Shown here in pieces: positions 46,446-54,406 of a stretch of 64,000 bases of DNA. The stretch spans positions 4,092,001-4,156,000 of the forward strand of contig NZ_CP049257.1 of assembly GCF_011046535.1 (NCBI RefSeq), written 5' to 3'. Source of the stretch: Nocardioides anomalus. GTDB lineage: Bacteria; Actinomycetota; Actinomycetes; Propionibacteriales; Nocardioidaceae. The notes beneath the pieces were generated by a model. The model had not been told where the DNA came from, searched no databases, and saw nothing but the letters and a program-made list of their open reading frames with translations. Position 1 is the first letter of the stretch, and each line of letters starts with the position of its first letter. A program made the translations under genes and the position numbers.

Positions 46446-46469
46446 CCGACCGAGCGATCGCTCGGTCGG
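46446..46469. promoter_or_regulatory. perfect 24-bp palindrome, candidate TetR operator
   Basis: The left half is CCGACCGAGCGA and the right half its exact reverse complement, centred at 46457/46458. Its size, symmetry and position 45-68 bp upstream of the monooxygenase start fit a TetR-family operator. The only TetR domain in the window is fused to the ligase at the end of this operon. The rest of the 278-bp gap (46402-46679) shows no gene. Confidence 0.65.
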
Positions 46470-46679
46470 CCGGTGCGCGAGTGTTGCACACGTCACACGG
46501 CGGTGGGAAGCCCTCCCGACAGAAATCCCGCCTGCCGCAGCACCGCGCCCGCGCGCTCCACCGCGCGCCGGAGGATCTCCTGACATATTGCTGCCGAGGC
46601 GGTGTCGAAGCGGCCCGCCGCCGTTCGACGCGTAGGTGAGAACACCACCGAGCAGCACCGAGCAGGGAGAGAGATCGAG

Positions 46680-47048
46680 ATGCCGCGCTTCATGGGATTC
46701 GTCCGGATGGAAGAGGGCGGCGGGATGCCGCCCCAGGCCCTGATGGACGCGATGGACGTCTACATCGGCGAGCAGGCCGCCAAGGGGGTCTTCCTCGACG
46801 GCGGCGGCCTCTTCGGCACCGAGGACGCCGTGAACTTCGTGGTCCGCGCCGGCGAGGTCACGCGCGTCGACGGCCCGTACGCCGAGGCCAAGGAGGTCGT
46901 CGGAGGCTGGGCGATCATGCAGTACGACACCGTCGAGGAGGCGGTCGCGGGCCAGCAGGAGTTCGCCGAGCTGCACGCGACGCACTGGCCGGAGTGCTCG
47001 ATGGTCGCCACCATGCGCCAGATCGCGGACGGCCCGCCGGAGGCCTGA
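46680..47048 (+). CDS. YCII-related DGPF-domain protein
   Basis: A 122-residue ferredoxin-like YCII/DGPF protein with the signature VDGPYAEAKEVVGGWAIM. ATG at 46680 has GGGAG about 10 nt upstream. DGPF proteins are the standard neighbours of ECF42 sigma factors, and one follows directly (34 bp). They are thought to be part of the regulon or signalling, but their molecular role is not settled. Confidence 0.88.
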   Translation: MPRFMGFVRMEEGGGMPPQALMDAMDVYIGEQAAKGVFLDGGGLFGTEDAVNFVVRAGEVTRVDGPYAEAKEVVGGWAIMQYDTVEEAVAGQQEFAELHATHWPECSMVATMRQIADGPPEA

Positions 47049-47069
47049 GCCTCCTGTCGTCGGGGCTCC

Positions 47070-47075
47070 TACGCT
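47070..47075 (+). promoter_or_regulatory. -10 box for the ECF42 sigma gene
   Basis: TACGCT ends 7 nt before the GTG at 47083, so the sigma factor can be made from its own leaderless transcript as well as from the DGPF gene. Confidence 0.5.
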
Positions 47076-47082
47076 GGCCTGC

Positions 47083-48330
47083 GTGCCGGCGCAGGAGTCC
47101 ACCGAGGCGATCACCGCGACCTGGCGGGCCGAGTCGGCCCGCCTGGTCGCGGCCCTGACCCGGATGACCCGCGACGTCGACCTGGCCGAGGACCTGGCCC
47201 AGGACGCCCTCGTGGCCGCCCTCGAGTCGTGGCCGGGCGACGGCGTACCGGCCAACCCGGGCGCCTGGCTGATGACCACGGCGAAGCGCCGCGGCGTCGA
47301 CCAGTTCCGGCGTGCGGAGAACCTCCGCCGCAAGACGGCCCTCCTGGCCCTCGACGAGCGGCAGGACATGAGCGACCTCGACGCACAGGTCGACCACATC
47401 GAGGACGACGTCCTCCGGCTGGTCTTCCTCACCTGCCACCCCGCCCTGAGCCCGGAGTCCCGCGCCGCGCTCACGCTGCGGCTGGTCTGCGGCCTGACCA
47501 CGGCCGAGATCGCCCGCGGCTTCCTCGCCGCCGAGTCTGCGGTGGCGCAGCGCATCTCGCGGGCCAAGCGCACCCTGGGCGAGGCCGGCGCCACCTTCGA
47601 GCTGCCCGCCGGCGCGGAGCGTGAGCAGCGGCTCGACGACGTGATGGCCGTGGTCTACCTCGTCTTCAACGAGGGGTACGCCGCCACCTCCGGCGACAGC
47701 TGGACCCGGCCCGAGCTGGCGCACGAGGGCGTGCGGCTGGCGCGGATGCTCGCCGAGCTCGCCCCCGCCGAGCCGGAGGTGCACGGGCTGCAGGCGCTGG
47801 TCGAGCTCCAGGCCTCGCGGCTGCCGGCCCGGCTCGACCCCGACGGCCGCCCGGTGCTGCTGGAGGACCAGGACCGCACGCTCTGGGACCGGGCGCTGAT
47901 CGGCCGCGGCCTCGCGGCCCTGGCCCGGGCCGAGGCGATCGCCGCGGGCGGCACGCCGGTCGGGCGCTACTTCCTGCAGGCCTCCATCGCCGCCCAGCAC
48001 ACCCGAGAGCCGACGGACTGGCGCCGGATCGCGGCGCTGTACGACGCCCTCGCGGTCGCCGCGCCGGGCCCGGTCGTCGAGGTCAACCGGGCGGTCGCGC
48101 ACGGTCGCGCGTTCGGGCCGGCCGCCGGGATGGCCGTGCTGGATGCGGTCGCCCCCGCGGCCCTGGCCGGCTCCCCTCTCGTGCCGAGCGTCCGCGGCGA
48201 CCTCCTCGAGCGCGCCGGCCGGCACCGCGAGGCCGCCGCGGCGTTCGCCGAGGCCGCCGACCGCTCCCGCAACGCCGGCGAGCGGAGCGTGCTGGAGCGG
48301 CGGGCCGGCGAGAACCGTGCGCGGGCCTAG
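47083..48330 (+). CDS. ECF42-type RNA polymerase sigma factor
   Basis: A 415-residue sigma factor. Region 2 is RLVAALTRMTRDVDLAEDLAQDALVAALESWP (in part), and region 4 includes LTLRLVCGLTTAEIARGFLAAESAVAQRISRAKRTL. The long C-terminal DUF6596/TPR-like extension (about 185-415) is typical of ECF42 and replaces an anti-sigma factor as regulatory module. Preceded by the DGPF gene as usual for this group. Its last 4 bp overlap the convergent GNAT gene. Confidence 0.9.
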   Translation: MPAQESTEAITATWRAESARLVAALTRMTRDVDLAEDLAQDALVAALESWPGDGVPANPGAWLMTTAKRRGVDQFRRAENLRRKTALLALDERQDMSDLDAQVDHIEDDVLRLVFLTCHPALSPESRAALTLRLVCGLTTAEIARGFLAAESAVAQRISRAKRTLGEAGATFELPAGAEREQRLDDVMAVVYLVFNEGYAATSGDSWTRPELAHEGVRLARMLAELAPAEPEVHGLQALVELQASRLPARLDPDGRPVLLEDQDRTLWDRALIGRGLAALARAEAIAAGGTPVGRYFLQASIAAQHTREPTDWRRIAALYDALAVAAPGPVVEVNRAVAHGRAFGPAAGMAVLDAVAPAALAGSPLVPSVRGDLLERAGRHREAAAAFAEAADRSRNAGERSVLERRAGENRARA

Positions 48331-48914
48331 CGGGCCGCGACGTCCCTGGTCATCACGCAGTTCTGCTGGCCCTTGGGCCGGACGTAGGTGAACCCCGCGT
48401 CCTCGTAGGCCGTGCGGGTCAGGTTGTAGAGGAACGAGTCGCTCATCTTCTTGGCCGGGTCGCGGGTGGCCATGTCGTGCGGGTAGCCCTCGACGGTCCC
48501 GCCGCCGGCCTGCGCGATGAGGTCGACCGCCCCGCGCAGCGCGGCCCGGCCGTAGCCCTGCTTGCGGTGGCTCTTGGCCACCCGGATGCAGGTGATCCGC
48601 CAGTCCGGCGGCGCGGCGGTCTCCGCGTCGTACTGCTTGCGGTGGTGGATGTTGGGCAGCTCCCCCGGCGTCCCGAAGGTCGCCCACGCGACCGCGTCCG
48701 GGCCGTCGTACACCAGCGCCGCGTGGGCGATCCCGGCCTCGACCATGCGCCGCTTGAAGTCGGGGTTGGGCTCGTCCTCGCCGCGGCCGTCGGCGACGCC
48801 GTGGTGGAAGTGGACGCACCAGCAGCCGCCGAAGAGCCCGCCCATCCGCTCGTTGAGCGCCACGTAGTCCGGCCAGGTGTCCAGGGTCAGCGCCTTGATC
48901 TCGTGCTCGGCCAC
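48327..48914 (-). CDS. GNAT-family N-acetyltransferase
   Basis: A 195-residue GNAT protein. The acetyl-CoA loop is in CIRVAKSHRKQGYGRAALRGAVDLI (about residues 110-134, quoted in part). The N-terminal region is rich in Cys/His (GGCWCVHFHHG), a feature of a common actinobacterial GNAT subgroup. Acceptor unknown. The GTG at 48914 lies 6 nt after a minus-strand TACGGT box. Confidence 0.82.
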   Translation of the reverse strand: MAEHEIKALTLDTWPDYVALNERMGGLFGGCWCVHFHHGVADGRGEDEPNPDFKRRMVEAGIAHAALVYDGPDAVAWATFGTPGELPNIHHRKQYDAETAAPPDWRITCIRVAKSHRKQGYGRAALRGAVDLIAQAGGGTVEGYPHDMATRDPAKKMSDSFLYNLTRTAYEDAGFTYVRPKGQQNCVMTRDVAAR

Positions 48915-48920
48915 GAGGCG

Positions 48921-48926
48921 ACCGTA
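48921..48926 (-). promoter_or_regulatory. -10 box for the GNAT gene
   Basis: TACGGT on the minus strand ends 6 nt before the GTG at 48914. It is about 40 bp from the KstR-like site at 48963, which faces the other way. Confidence 0.5.
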
Positions 48927-48962
48927 CGCCGGGATCCGGACGATCCGGCGCTGTACGGAAAC

Positions 48963-48980
48963 TGGAACACGTTCTAGTCT
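48963..48980. promoter_or_regulatory. KstR-like operator overlapping the -10 box of the SDR operon
   Basis: TGGAACACGTTCTA (48963-48976) fits TNNAACNNGTTNNA and is identical to the copy at 36439. It runs into TAGTCT (48975-48980), which ends 8 nt before the GTG at 48989. Confidence 0.65.
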
Positions 48981-48988
48981 GGGCCGCT

Positions 48989-49822
48989 GTGACCACCACC
49001 TCCGCCCACCACGACACCTCGATCGAGGACCGCTACGAGCCGGTCCCGCTGCTGCGCGACAAGGTCGTCGTCCTGTCGGGGGTCGGCCCGGGGCTGGGCC
49101 GGGCGCTCGGCGCCGAGGCCGCGCGGATGGGTGCCGACCTGGTGCTGGTCAGCCGGACCGAGCGGCGGCTGCAGAAGATGGCCGAGGTCGTCGAGGGCCA
49201 CGGCCGCCGCGCGCTCGTCGTACCGACCGACATCACCGACGAGACCCAGGTCCAGGCGCTGGTGGACCGCACACTGGAGCACTTCGGCCGGGTGGACTGC
49301 CTCATCAACAACGCCTTCGGCATCCCGCCCATGGACCCGCTCACCACGATCCCCCTCGACGCGCTGCGCGCGGCCAACGAGACCAACGTCTTCGCGCCGC
49401 TGCGCCTGACCACCCTCTTCGCCGACGCCCTCGCCGCGTCGAGGGGGTCGGTCATCATGCTCAACTCCTGCGTGGTCTTCAGCTCCCAGCCGGAGTACGC
49501 CGGCTACAAGCTGTCCAAGGGCGCGCTCGAGCACCTGGCCTCCTCGCTGGCCACCGAGCTCGGCCCGCGCGGGATCCGGGTCAACTCGGTGGCGCCGTCC
49601 TACATCTACGAGGACGTCAACAAGGGCTACTTCGACTGGCTCGCCTCCGAGGCCGGCACCACCCACGACGACGTGTACGCCGAGAAGGCCGCGCCGACCG
49701 ACCTCAAGCGGCTGGCCTCGCCCGAGGAGGTCGCCCGCGCCGCGCTGTTCCTGGCCTCCGACCTGGCCTCCGCCGTCACCGGCCAGATGCTGACCGTCGA
49801 TTGCGGTGAGTTCCACGACTGA
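48989..49822 (+). CDS. short-chain dehydrogenase/reductase (SDR)
   Basis: A 277-residue SDR. The cofactor loop is LSGVGPGLGRALG (a variant of TGxxxGxG), followed by NNAFG, the catalytic Ser in MLNSCVVFS, and YAGYKLSK (YxxxK). The C-terminus has SPEEVARAALFLASDLASAVTGQMLTVDCG (in part). It oxidises an alcohol or reduces a ketone with NAD(P). First gene of a three-gene operon behind a KstR-like operator, so a hydroxysteroid or lipid substrate is a reasonable guess, not shown. Confidence 0.9.
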   Translation: MTTTSAHHDTSIEDRYEPVPLLRDKVVVLSGVGPGLGRALGAEAARMGADLVLVSRTERRLQKMAEVVEGHGRRALVVPTDITDETQVQALVDRTLEHFGRVDCLINNAFGIPPMDPLTTIPLDALRAANETNVFAPLRLTTLFADALAASRGSVIMLNSCVVFSSQPEYAGYKLSKGALEHLASSLATELGPRGIRVNSVAPSYIYEDVNKGYFDWLASEAGTTHDDVYAEKAAPTDLKRLASPEEVARAALFLASDLASAVTGQMLTVDCGEFHD

Positions 49823-50984
49823 GTCCGTGAACCAGAACGTGATGACCCGGGAGCGGGCCGACGTCGGCTCCTACGAGGACATCGCCGCCGCGGCCGTGCG
49901 GACCACCGGCCTCGACGACTTCGGCTCCGGGCTGCACGAGGAGGGCCTGCGCGTCCTCGTCGAGGACCTGGCCTCACCGGAGGCGGGGCTCACCCCGCGC
50001 GGCAACTACTTCCAGCGCGCCGAGGTGAAGTCGGCGCTGGTCGGCGTGCTGCTCACCCAGGCGGCGTTCACCCGCTTCCCGGCGTACGCCGACGTGCCGA
50101 TCGAGCGGCCGGTCTTCCTCATGGGCCTGCCACGCACCGGCACGACCGCGCTGCACCGCTACCTGCACGCGGACCCCTCCACGCAGGGGCTGGAGATGTG
50201 GCTGACGCAGTACCCCCAGCCGCGCCCGCCGCGCGAGACGTGGGCGGACGACCCGGTCTTCCAGACCATGCAGGCGGGGTTCGCCGCGCACCACGTGGAG
50301 AGCCCGGAGTTCATGGGGATCCACTACATGGACGCCACCACGGTCGAGGAGTGCTGGCGGCTGCTGCGCCAGACCGGGAAGTCGAACTCCTACGAGTCGC
50401 TGGCCAACCTGCCGCGCTACTCGCAGTGGCTGCAGCGGCAGTCGTGGGTCGACGCCTACGAGCGCCACCGGCAGAACCTCCAGCTCGTCGGCCTCAACGA
50501 CCAGGACAGGCGCTGGATCCTCAAGAACCCCTCGCACATGACTGCGCTCGACGCGCTCATGACGGTCTACCCGGACGCGCTCATCGTCTACACCCACCGC
50601 GACCCGGTCACCTGCCTCGCCTCGTCGTGCTCGCTGTCGGCCGAGACCACGGCCGGGCACTCCGAGACCTACGTCGGCGGCGTCATCGGCCACACCCAGC
50701 TCTCGCTGTGGTCGCGTGCGTTCCACGCCTTCTGGGACGCGCGGCCGGCGTACGACGAGGCGCAGTTCGCCGACGTCGCCTTCGCCGACCTGCGCGACGA
50801 CCCGCTGGGGGTCACCCGCGGCATCTACGAGCAGTTCGGGCTCGACTGGACGCCCTCGGTCGAGGCCGCGATCCGCGACATCGACACCGAGGCCAAGAGC
50901 GGCTCCGCGGCGCCGAAGCACTCCTACTCCCTGAAGGACTACGGGCTCAGCGAGCGCCAGGTCCGGGACGCGTTCGACCGGTGA
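49806..50984 (+). CDS. sulfotransferase-family protein
   Basis: About 392 residues. The PAPS 5'-phosphosulfate loop is FLMGLPRTGTTALHRYLHADP (in part, about 97-117), with the 3'-phosphate segment IVYTHRDPVTCLASSCSL. Related actinobacterial proteins lie in sterol-type clusters and many have no proven sulfotransferase activity. The start is uncertain: GTG 49806 overlaps the SDR by 17 bp, while GTG 49827 and ATG 49842 are also possible. The stop overlaps the next GTG by 4 nt (GTGA). Confidence 0.85.
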   Translation: MSSTTESVNQNVMTRERADVGSYEDIAAAAVRTTGLDDFGSGLHEEGLRVLVEDLASPEAGLTPRGNYFQRAEVKSALVGVLLTQAAFTRFPAYADVPIERPVFLMGLPRTGTTALHRYLHADPSTQGLEMWLTQYPQPRPPRETWADDPVFQTMQAGFAAHHVESPEFMGIHYMDATTVEECWRLLRQTGKSNSYESLANLPRYSQWLQRQSWVDAYERHRQNLQLVGLNDQDRRWILKNPSHMTALDALMTVYPDALIVYTHRDPVTCLASSCSLSAETTAGHSETYVGGVIGHTQLSLWSRAFHAFWDARPAYDEAQFADVAFADLRDDPLGVTRGIYEQFGLDWTPSVEAAIRDIDTEAKSGSAAPKHSYSLKDYGLSERQVRDAFDR

Positions 50985-52051
50985 AGCGCATCGTCCTCTG
51001 GGGCACCGGCGTGGTCGGCAAGCTCGTGCTCGCCGAGCTCGTCCGCCACCCGCACTTCCAGCTCGTCGGCGTCGGCGTCTCCCACCCCGACAAGGTCGGT
51101 CTCGACGCCGCCACCATCGCCGGGCTGGAGGCCCGCACCGGCGTCCTGGCCACCGACTCGGTCGACGAGCTCGTCGCGCTGCGGCCCGACGCCGTCGTGC
51201 ACTACGGCCCGACCGCCCAGCACGCCGACGAGAACATCCGCGTCATCTCGGCGTTCCTGCGCGCCGGCATCGACGTCTGCTCGACCGCCATGACGCCCTG
51301 GGTCTGGCCGGAGATGGCCCAGACCCCAGCGCACTGGGTCGACCCCATCACCGAGGCCTGCGCCGCGGGCGGGGCGTCGTGCTTCACCACCGGCATCGAC
51401 CCGGGCTTCGCCAACGACCTGTTCCCGATGACCCTCATGGGCCTGTGCGGCGAGGTGCGCTCGGTTCGCGCCTCGGAGCTGCTCGACTACACCGACTACG
51501 AGGGCGACTACGAGGACGAGATGGGCATCGGCCGGCCCCCGTCGTACACCGCGCTGCTCGAGATCCCCGAGCTGCTGGTCATGGCCTGGGGCGCGACGGT
51601 GCCGATGATCGCCCACGCCGCCGGCGTCGTGCTCGCCGACATCACGACCACCTGGGAGAAGTGGGTCACCCCCACCGACCGCCCCTCGGCCAAGGGCACG
51701 ATCCGCGCCGGCGACGTCGCCGCCATCCGCTTCACCATCAACGGCGTCCTCGACGGCCGCGACGTCATCACGCTCGAGCACGTCAACCGCATCGGCCTCG
51801 ACGCCGCCCCCGACTGGCCGACAGGCTCCGGCGACGACGTCTACCGCGTCGACATCGACGGCTCGCCCTCGATCAGCCAGGAGACCGCCTTCCGCTTCAC
51901 CGACGGCTCCGGCCGCGCCCCCGCGGTGGCCGGTTGCCTGGCCACCGGCATGCGCGCGCTCAACGCCGTACCCGCCGTCAACGACCTCGACCCCGGCTGG
52001 GTGACCCCGCTCGACCTGCCGCTCATCCCCGGCGCCGGGACGATCCGCTAG
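50981..52051 (+). CDS. DapB-like NAD(P)-binding reductase
   Basis: A 356-residue protein. The Rossmann motif is IVLWGTGVVGKLVLAEL; later segments include VVHYGPTAQHADENIRVISAFLRAGIDVCSTAM (in part) and CFTTGIDPGFANDL. It resembles the dihydrodipicolinate-reductase-like / 2,4-diaminopentanoate dehydrogenase-like proteins that often accompany SDR and sulfotransferase-like genes in mycobacteria and relatives. It has no lysine-pathway neighbours, so it is not DapB. Coupled to the sulfotransferase gene by GTGA. Confidence 0.82.
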   Translation: MKRIVLWGTGVVGKLVLAELVRHPHFQLVGVGVSHPDKVGLDAATIAGLEARTGVLATDSVDELVALRPDAVVHYGPTAQHADENIRVISAFLRAGIDVCSTAMTPWVWPEMAQTPAHWVDPITEACAAGGASCFTTGIDPGFANDLFPMTLMGLCGEVRSVRASELLDYTDYEGDYEDEMGIGRPPSYTALLEIPELLVMAWGATVPMIAHAAGVVLADITTTWEKWVTPTDRPSAKGTIRAGDVAAIRFTINGVLDGRDVITLEHVNRIGLDAAPDWPTGSGDDVYRVDIDGSPSISQETAFRFTDGSGRAPAVAGCLATGMRALNAVPAVNDLDPGWVTPLDLPLIPGAGTIR

Positions 52052-52062
52052 CGCCTGCGGCG

Positions 52063-52431
52063 TCAGGCCCGCCTCAGGCGAACGGCGCCCCGCGCGGTCG
52101 AGGGGTCGACCACGCGCCCGCCCTGCACCATCACCACGTCCCCGCTGGCGACGAGCCGCCGCGCGGCCCGCCGCGCCGGCTCGTCGAGCTCGCGCGCACC
52201 GTCCGCGCCGCCCACGGCCCGCGCGGCGTCCTCGGGACCGATCGTCGTGCTCCGACCACGGCCCAGCAGCGCCAGGATCTGCTCCTCCAGCCGCCGGTCG
52301 GTGTCGCTCACCCCGCGCCGCCGGCACGCCGTCGAGCAGTAGCGCACCGCGTCCCAGTCGCGCTCCCACTTCTTGCGCCACTCGATGCGCCGCCCGCAGG
52401 ACGCGCACGTCTTCGGCTCCGGGGTGGCCAC
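52063..52431 (-). CDS. DUF2256 / DUF3253 protein
   Basis: A 122-residue two-part protein. The N-terminal DUF2256 zinc-binding part has [21 protein letters not shown] then [10 protein letters not shown] (four cysteines). The DUF3253 winged-helix-like part follows (about 48-122, [11 protein letters not shown]...[20 protein letters not shown]). Nucleic-acid binding is suggested by the folds but unproven. Converges with the DapB-like gene. Confidence 0.82.
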   Translation of the reverse strand: MATPEPKTCASCGRRIEWRKKWERDWDAVRYCSTACRRRGVSDTDRRLEEQILALLGRGRSTTIGPEDAARAVGGADGARELDEPARRAARRLVASGDVVMVQGGRVVDPSTARGAVRLRRA

Positions 52432-52464
52432 CTCACGAGTCTGCTGGTCCGCGCCAAGCGCGCG

Positions 52465-53328
52465 TCACACCATCGACGCCGCCGCCCGCTCGCGGTCGCG
52501 GACCAGCGCCGTGCGCAGGTCGGTCGGCGGGCGGCCGAGTGCCCGGCGTACGCCGTCCGCGACCGACGGGTTGCGCCCGAACACGCTCCCGAAGAGGAAG
52601 CCCATCAGCCCGACGACCTCCTCGGGCACCCCGTCTGCGCGCAGGCCCGCCTCGAGGTCGGCCAGCGAGATCGGGACGTAGCCGACGGGTGCGCCACCCA
52701 CCGCCGACAGCACCGCGGCCACCTCGCCGAGGGTGAGGGCGGCCGGACCGGTGAGCTCGTAGACCTCCCCCGCGTGCGTGGCGTCGGTCAGCGCGGCCAC
52801 CGCCACGTCGGCGATGTCCTCGACGTCGACGAACGGCTCCGCCGCCTCCCCGCCCGGCAGGGTCAACGACCCGCCGCGGACCAGCTCCGCGAAGTCGGTC
52901 TCGGTGAAGTTCTGCGCGAACCACGCGCACCGCACGACCGTCGCCGCTGGGCACGCCTCGAGCACCATCCGCTCCGCCCGCTGCGCCTCGGCCTCCCCGC
53001 GCCCCGACAGCAGGACCACCCGCTGGCAACCGACGCCGAGGGCCACCCGGGTCAGCTCGGTGACCGCGTCCGGTCCGCCCGGCACGGCCAGGTCGGGCGC
53101 GAACGCGACGTACGCCGCCGATGCACCAGCCAGTGCCTCCGCCCAGCCCTCGGGCGCGGCCCAGTCGAAGGCGGGGGTCGCGCGGCGCCCGAGCACCCGG
53201 ACGTCGTGGCCGAGGGCCTCGAGCTTCGCGGCGATGCGGCGACCGGTCTTGCCGTGCCCGCCGACCACGGCGACGGCGGGCAGGCGCTGCGAGGAGGAGT
53301 CCTGGTGGCTGCTGCAAGGTGTCGTCAT
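52465..53328 (-). CDS. NmrA-like NAD(P)-binding protein
   Basis: A 287-residue atypical SDR. The nucleotide loop is VAVVGGHGKTGRRIAAKL; other segments are RVVLLSGRGEAEAQRAERMV and the late PFVDVEDIADVAVAAL. Family members are NAD(P)H-binding redox sensors or oxidoreductases without the YxxxK site, and none is seen here. ATG at 53328. 33 bp upstream of the DUF2256 gene on the same strand. Confidence 0.8.
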   Translation of the reverse strand: MTTPCSSHQDSSSQRLPAVAVVGGHGKTGRRIAAKLEALGHDVRVLGRRATPAFDWAAPEGWAEALAGASAAYVAFAPDLAVPGGPDAVTELTRVALGVGCQRVVLLSGRGEAEAQRAERMVLEACPAATVVRCAWFAQNFTETDFAELVRGGSLTLPGGEAAEPFVDVEDIADVAVAALTDATHAGEVYELTGPAALTLGEVAAVLSAVGGAPVGYVPISLADLEAGLRADGVPEEVVGLMGFLFGSVFGRNPSVADGVRRALGRPPTDLRTALVRDRERAAASMV

Positions 53329-53682
53329 GCCGCCCAGCCTCGCCGAGCCGTGAGCAGTCTCGCCATGGCGCGTGCACTCAGGTCCATGCGCCAACGTCTC
53401 GCCCCGTAGCCCTCGGTGGACTCAAGACGCCCGCGGGGGTGGCACAAGGCTTGGCAAACCGAGCGGGAGTGTGCTGTCCTCAGCGAAGACACCCGGTCCC
53501 TGTGTCGACCGGTTCAGCGCCCTCGGGCGCTGGCCCGGGGCAGAGCAGTGGGCGCCGGGTCGATCTGCCTCCGGCCTCCGTTCTGTGGGATGCGGGCCGC
53601 GTCCCCGGTGGGTTCCGGGGGGATTCTGTGCCGGGGGCGCGGCTCGTCCCGCAGCACCGGGCCTCGACGGACGGCGTGCCGG
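53329..53682. other. 354-bp gap without a supported gene
   Basis: Lies upstream of the NmrA-like gene and downstream of a GAF-ANTAR gene. The open frames across it look like random high-GC sequence. One hairpin is seen at 53516-53531 (AGCGCC, CTCG, GGCGCT), a possible terminator. Nothing else stands out. Confidence 0.5.
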
Positions 53683-54375
53683 CTAGCGCGCGAGGACCTC
53701 GGAGGCCAGCTCGACCAGGGGCCGCCGCTCCGCGCGGGCCTGCGCGCGCAGCAGCTCGAAGGCCTCGCTCGGGGAGATGCCCTCGCGCTCGGCGATCGCC
53801 CCCTTCGCCTGCTCGATGAGGATCCGGCTGTTGAGGGCGCCCTGCAGCTGCTCGGTCAGCGCCTCGGCGCGCGCGAGGCTGCGCTGCTGCAGCAGGGCGA
53901 TCGTGGCGACATCGGCCAGGGCCTGCACGACGCCGATGTCCTCGGACTCGAAGCGCAGCGGCTCGGCCCCGAAGAGGTTGAGCGCGCCGATCGCCTCGTC
54001 CCGCAGTCGCATCGGGAAGGCGTGCACGGACCGGTACCCGGCGCTGGCCGCCCGGGGAGCGAAGTGTGGCCACAGTTCCTGGGCCTCCGCGAGGTCGGCG
54101 TTGACGACCGGGGTCGCGGTCCGGTAGCAGTCCAGGCAGGGGCCCTCCTCGGCCTGGAGCTGGTACAGCTCGAGGGCGCGACCGGACTCGTTGGAGGACG
54201 CCACGAACTGCAGGCGGCCGTCGTGGTCGGCCAGGACGATGCCCACGGCGTCCGCGCCGCTGGCCTCGGCGGCGTGGACGGTGAGCTCCTGCAGGAAGTC
54301 GACGAGGTCGAAGTCCGCCACGAGCGTGTCGGCGAGGTCGACGAACGCCTCGATGAGTCGCGCGGTCGTGATCAT
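53683..54375 (-). CDS. GAF-ANTAR RNA-binding regulator
   Basis: A 230-residue protein. The GAF domain (about 8-165) includes DAVGIVLADHDGRLQFVASS, EEGPCLDCYRTATPVVNADL and SVHAFPMRLRDEAIGALNLF. The C-terminal ANTAR domain (about 172-228) includes LNSRILIEQAKGAIAEREGISPSEAFELLRAQAR (in part). ANTAR domains bind paired RNA hexaloops and act as antiterminators. ATG at 54375 has GAGGAA 5 nt upstream. A second gene of the same type lies 31 bp upstream on the same strand. Confidence 0.9.
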   Translation of the reverse strand: MITTARLIEAFVDLADTLVADFDLVDFLQELTVHAAEASGADAVGIVLADHDGRLQFVASSNESGRALELYQLQAEEGPCLDCYRTATPVVNADLAEAQELWPHFAPRAASAGYRSVHAFPMRLRDEAIGALNLFGAEPLRFESEDIGVVQALADVATIALLQQRSLARAEALTEQLQGALNSRILIEQAKGAIAEREGISPSEAFELLRAQARAERRPLVELASEVLAR

Positions 54376-54406
54376 CCGGTTCCTCGTTCCCGTGGGACAA
54401 CCCCAC

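Noticed and set aside
46398..47594. Minus-strand frame of 398 codons through the DGPF and sigma genes
   Set aside because: Antisense to two well-supported genes, and no coherent domain.
50981..52051. Annotation as lysine-pathway dapB
   Set aside because: Only the nucleotide-binding fold is shared; length (356) and neighbours do not fit DapB.
53372..53686. Plus-strand frame in the 53.3-53.7 kb gap
   Set aside because: Composition is random-like, with no promoter box or ribosome site and no family resemblance.
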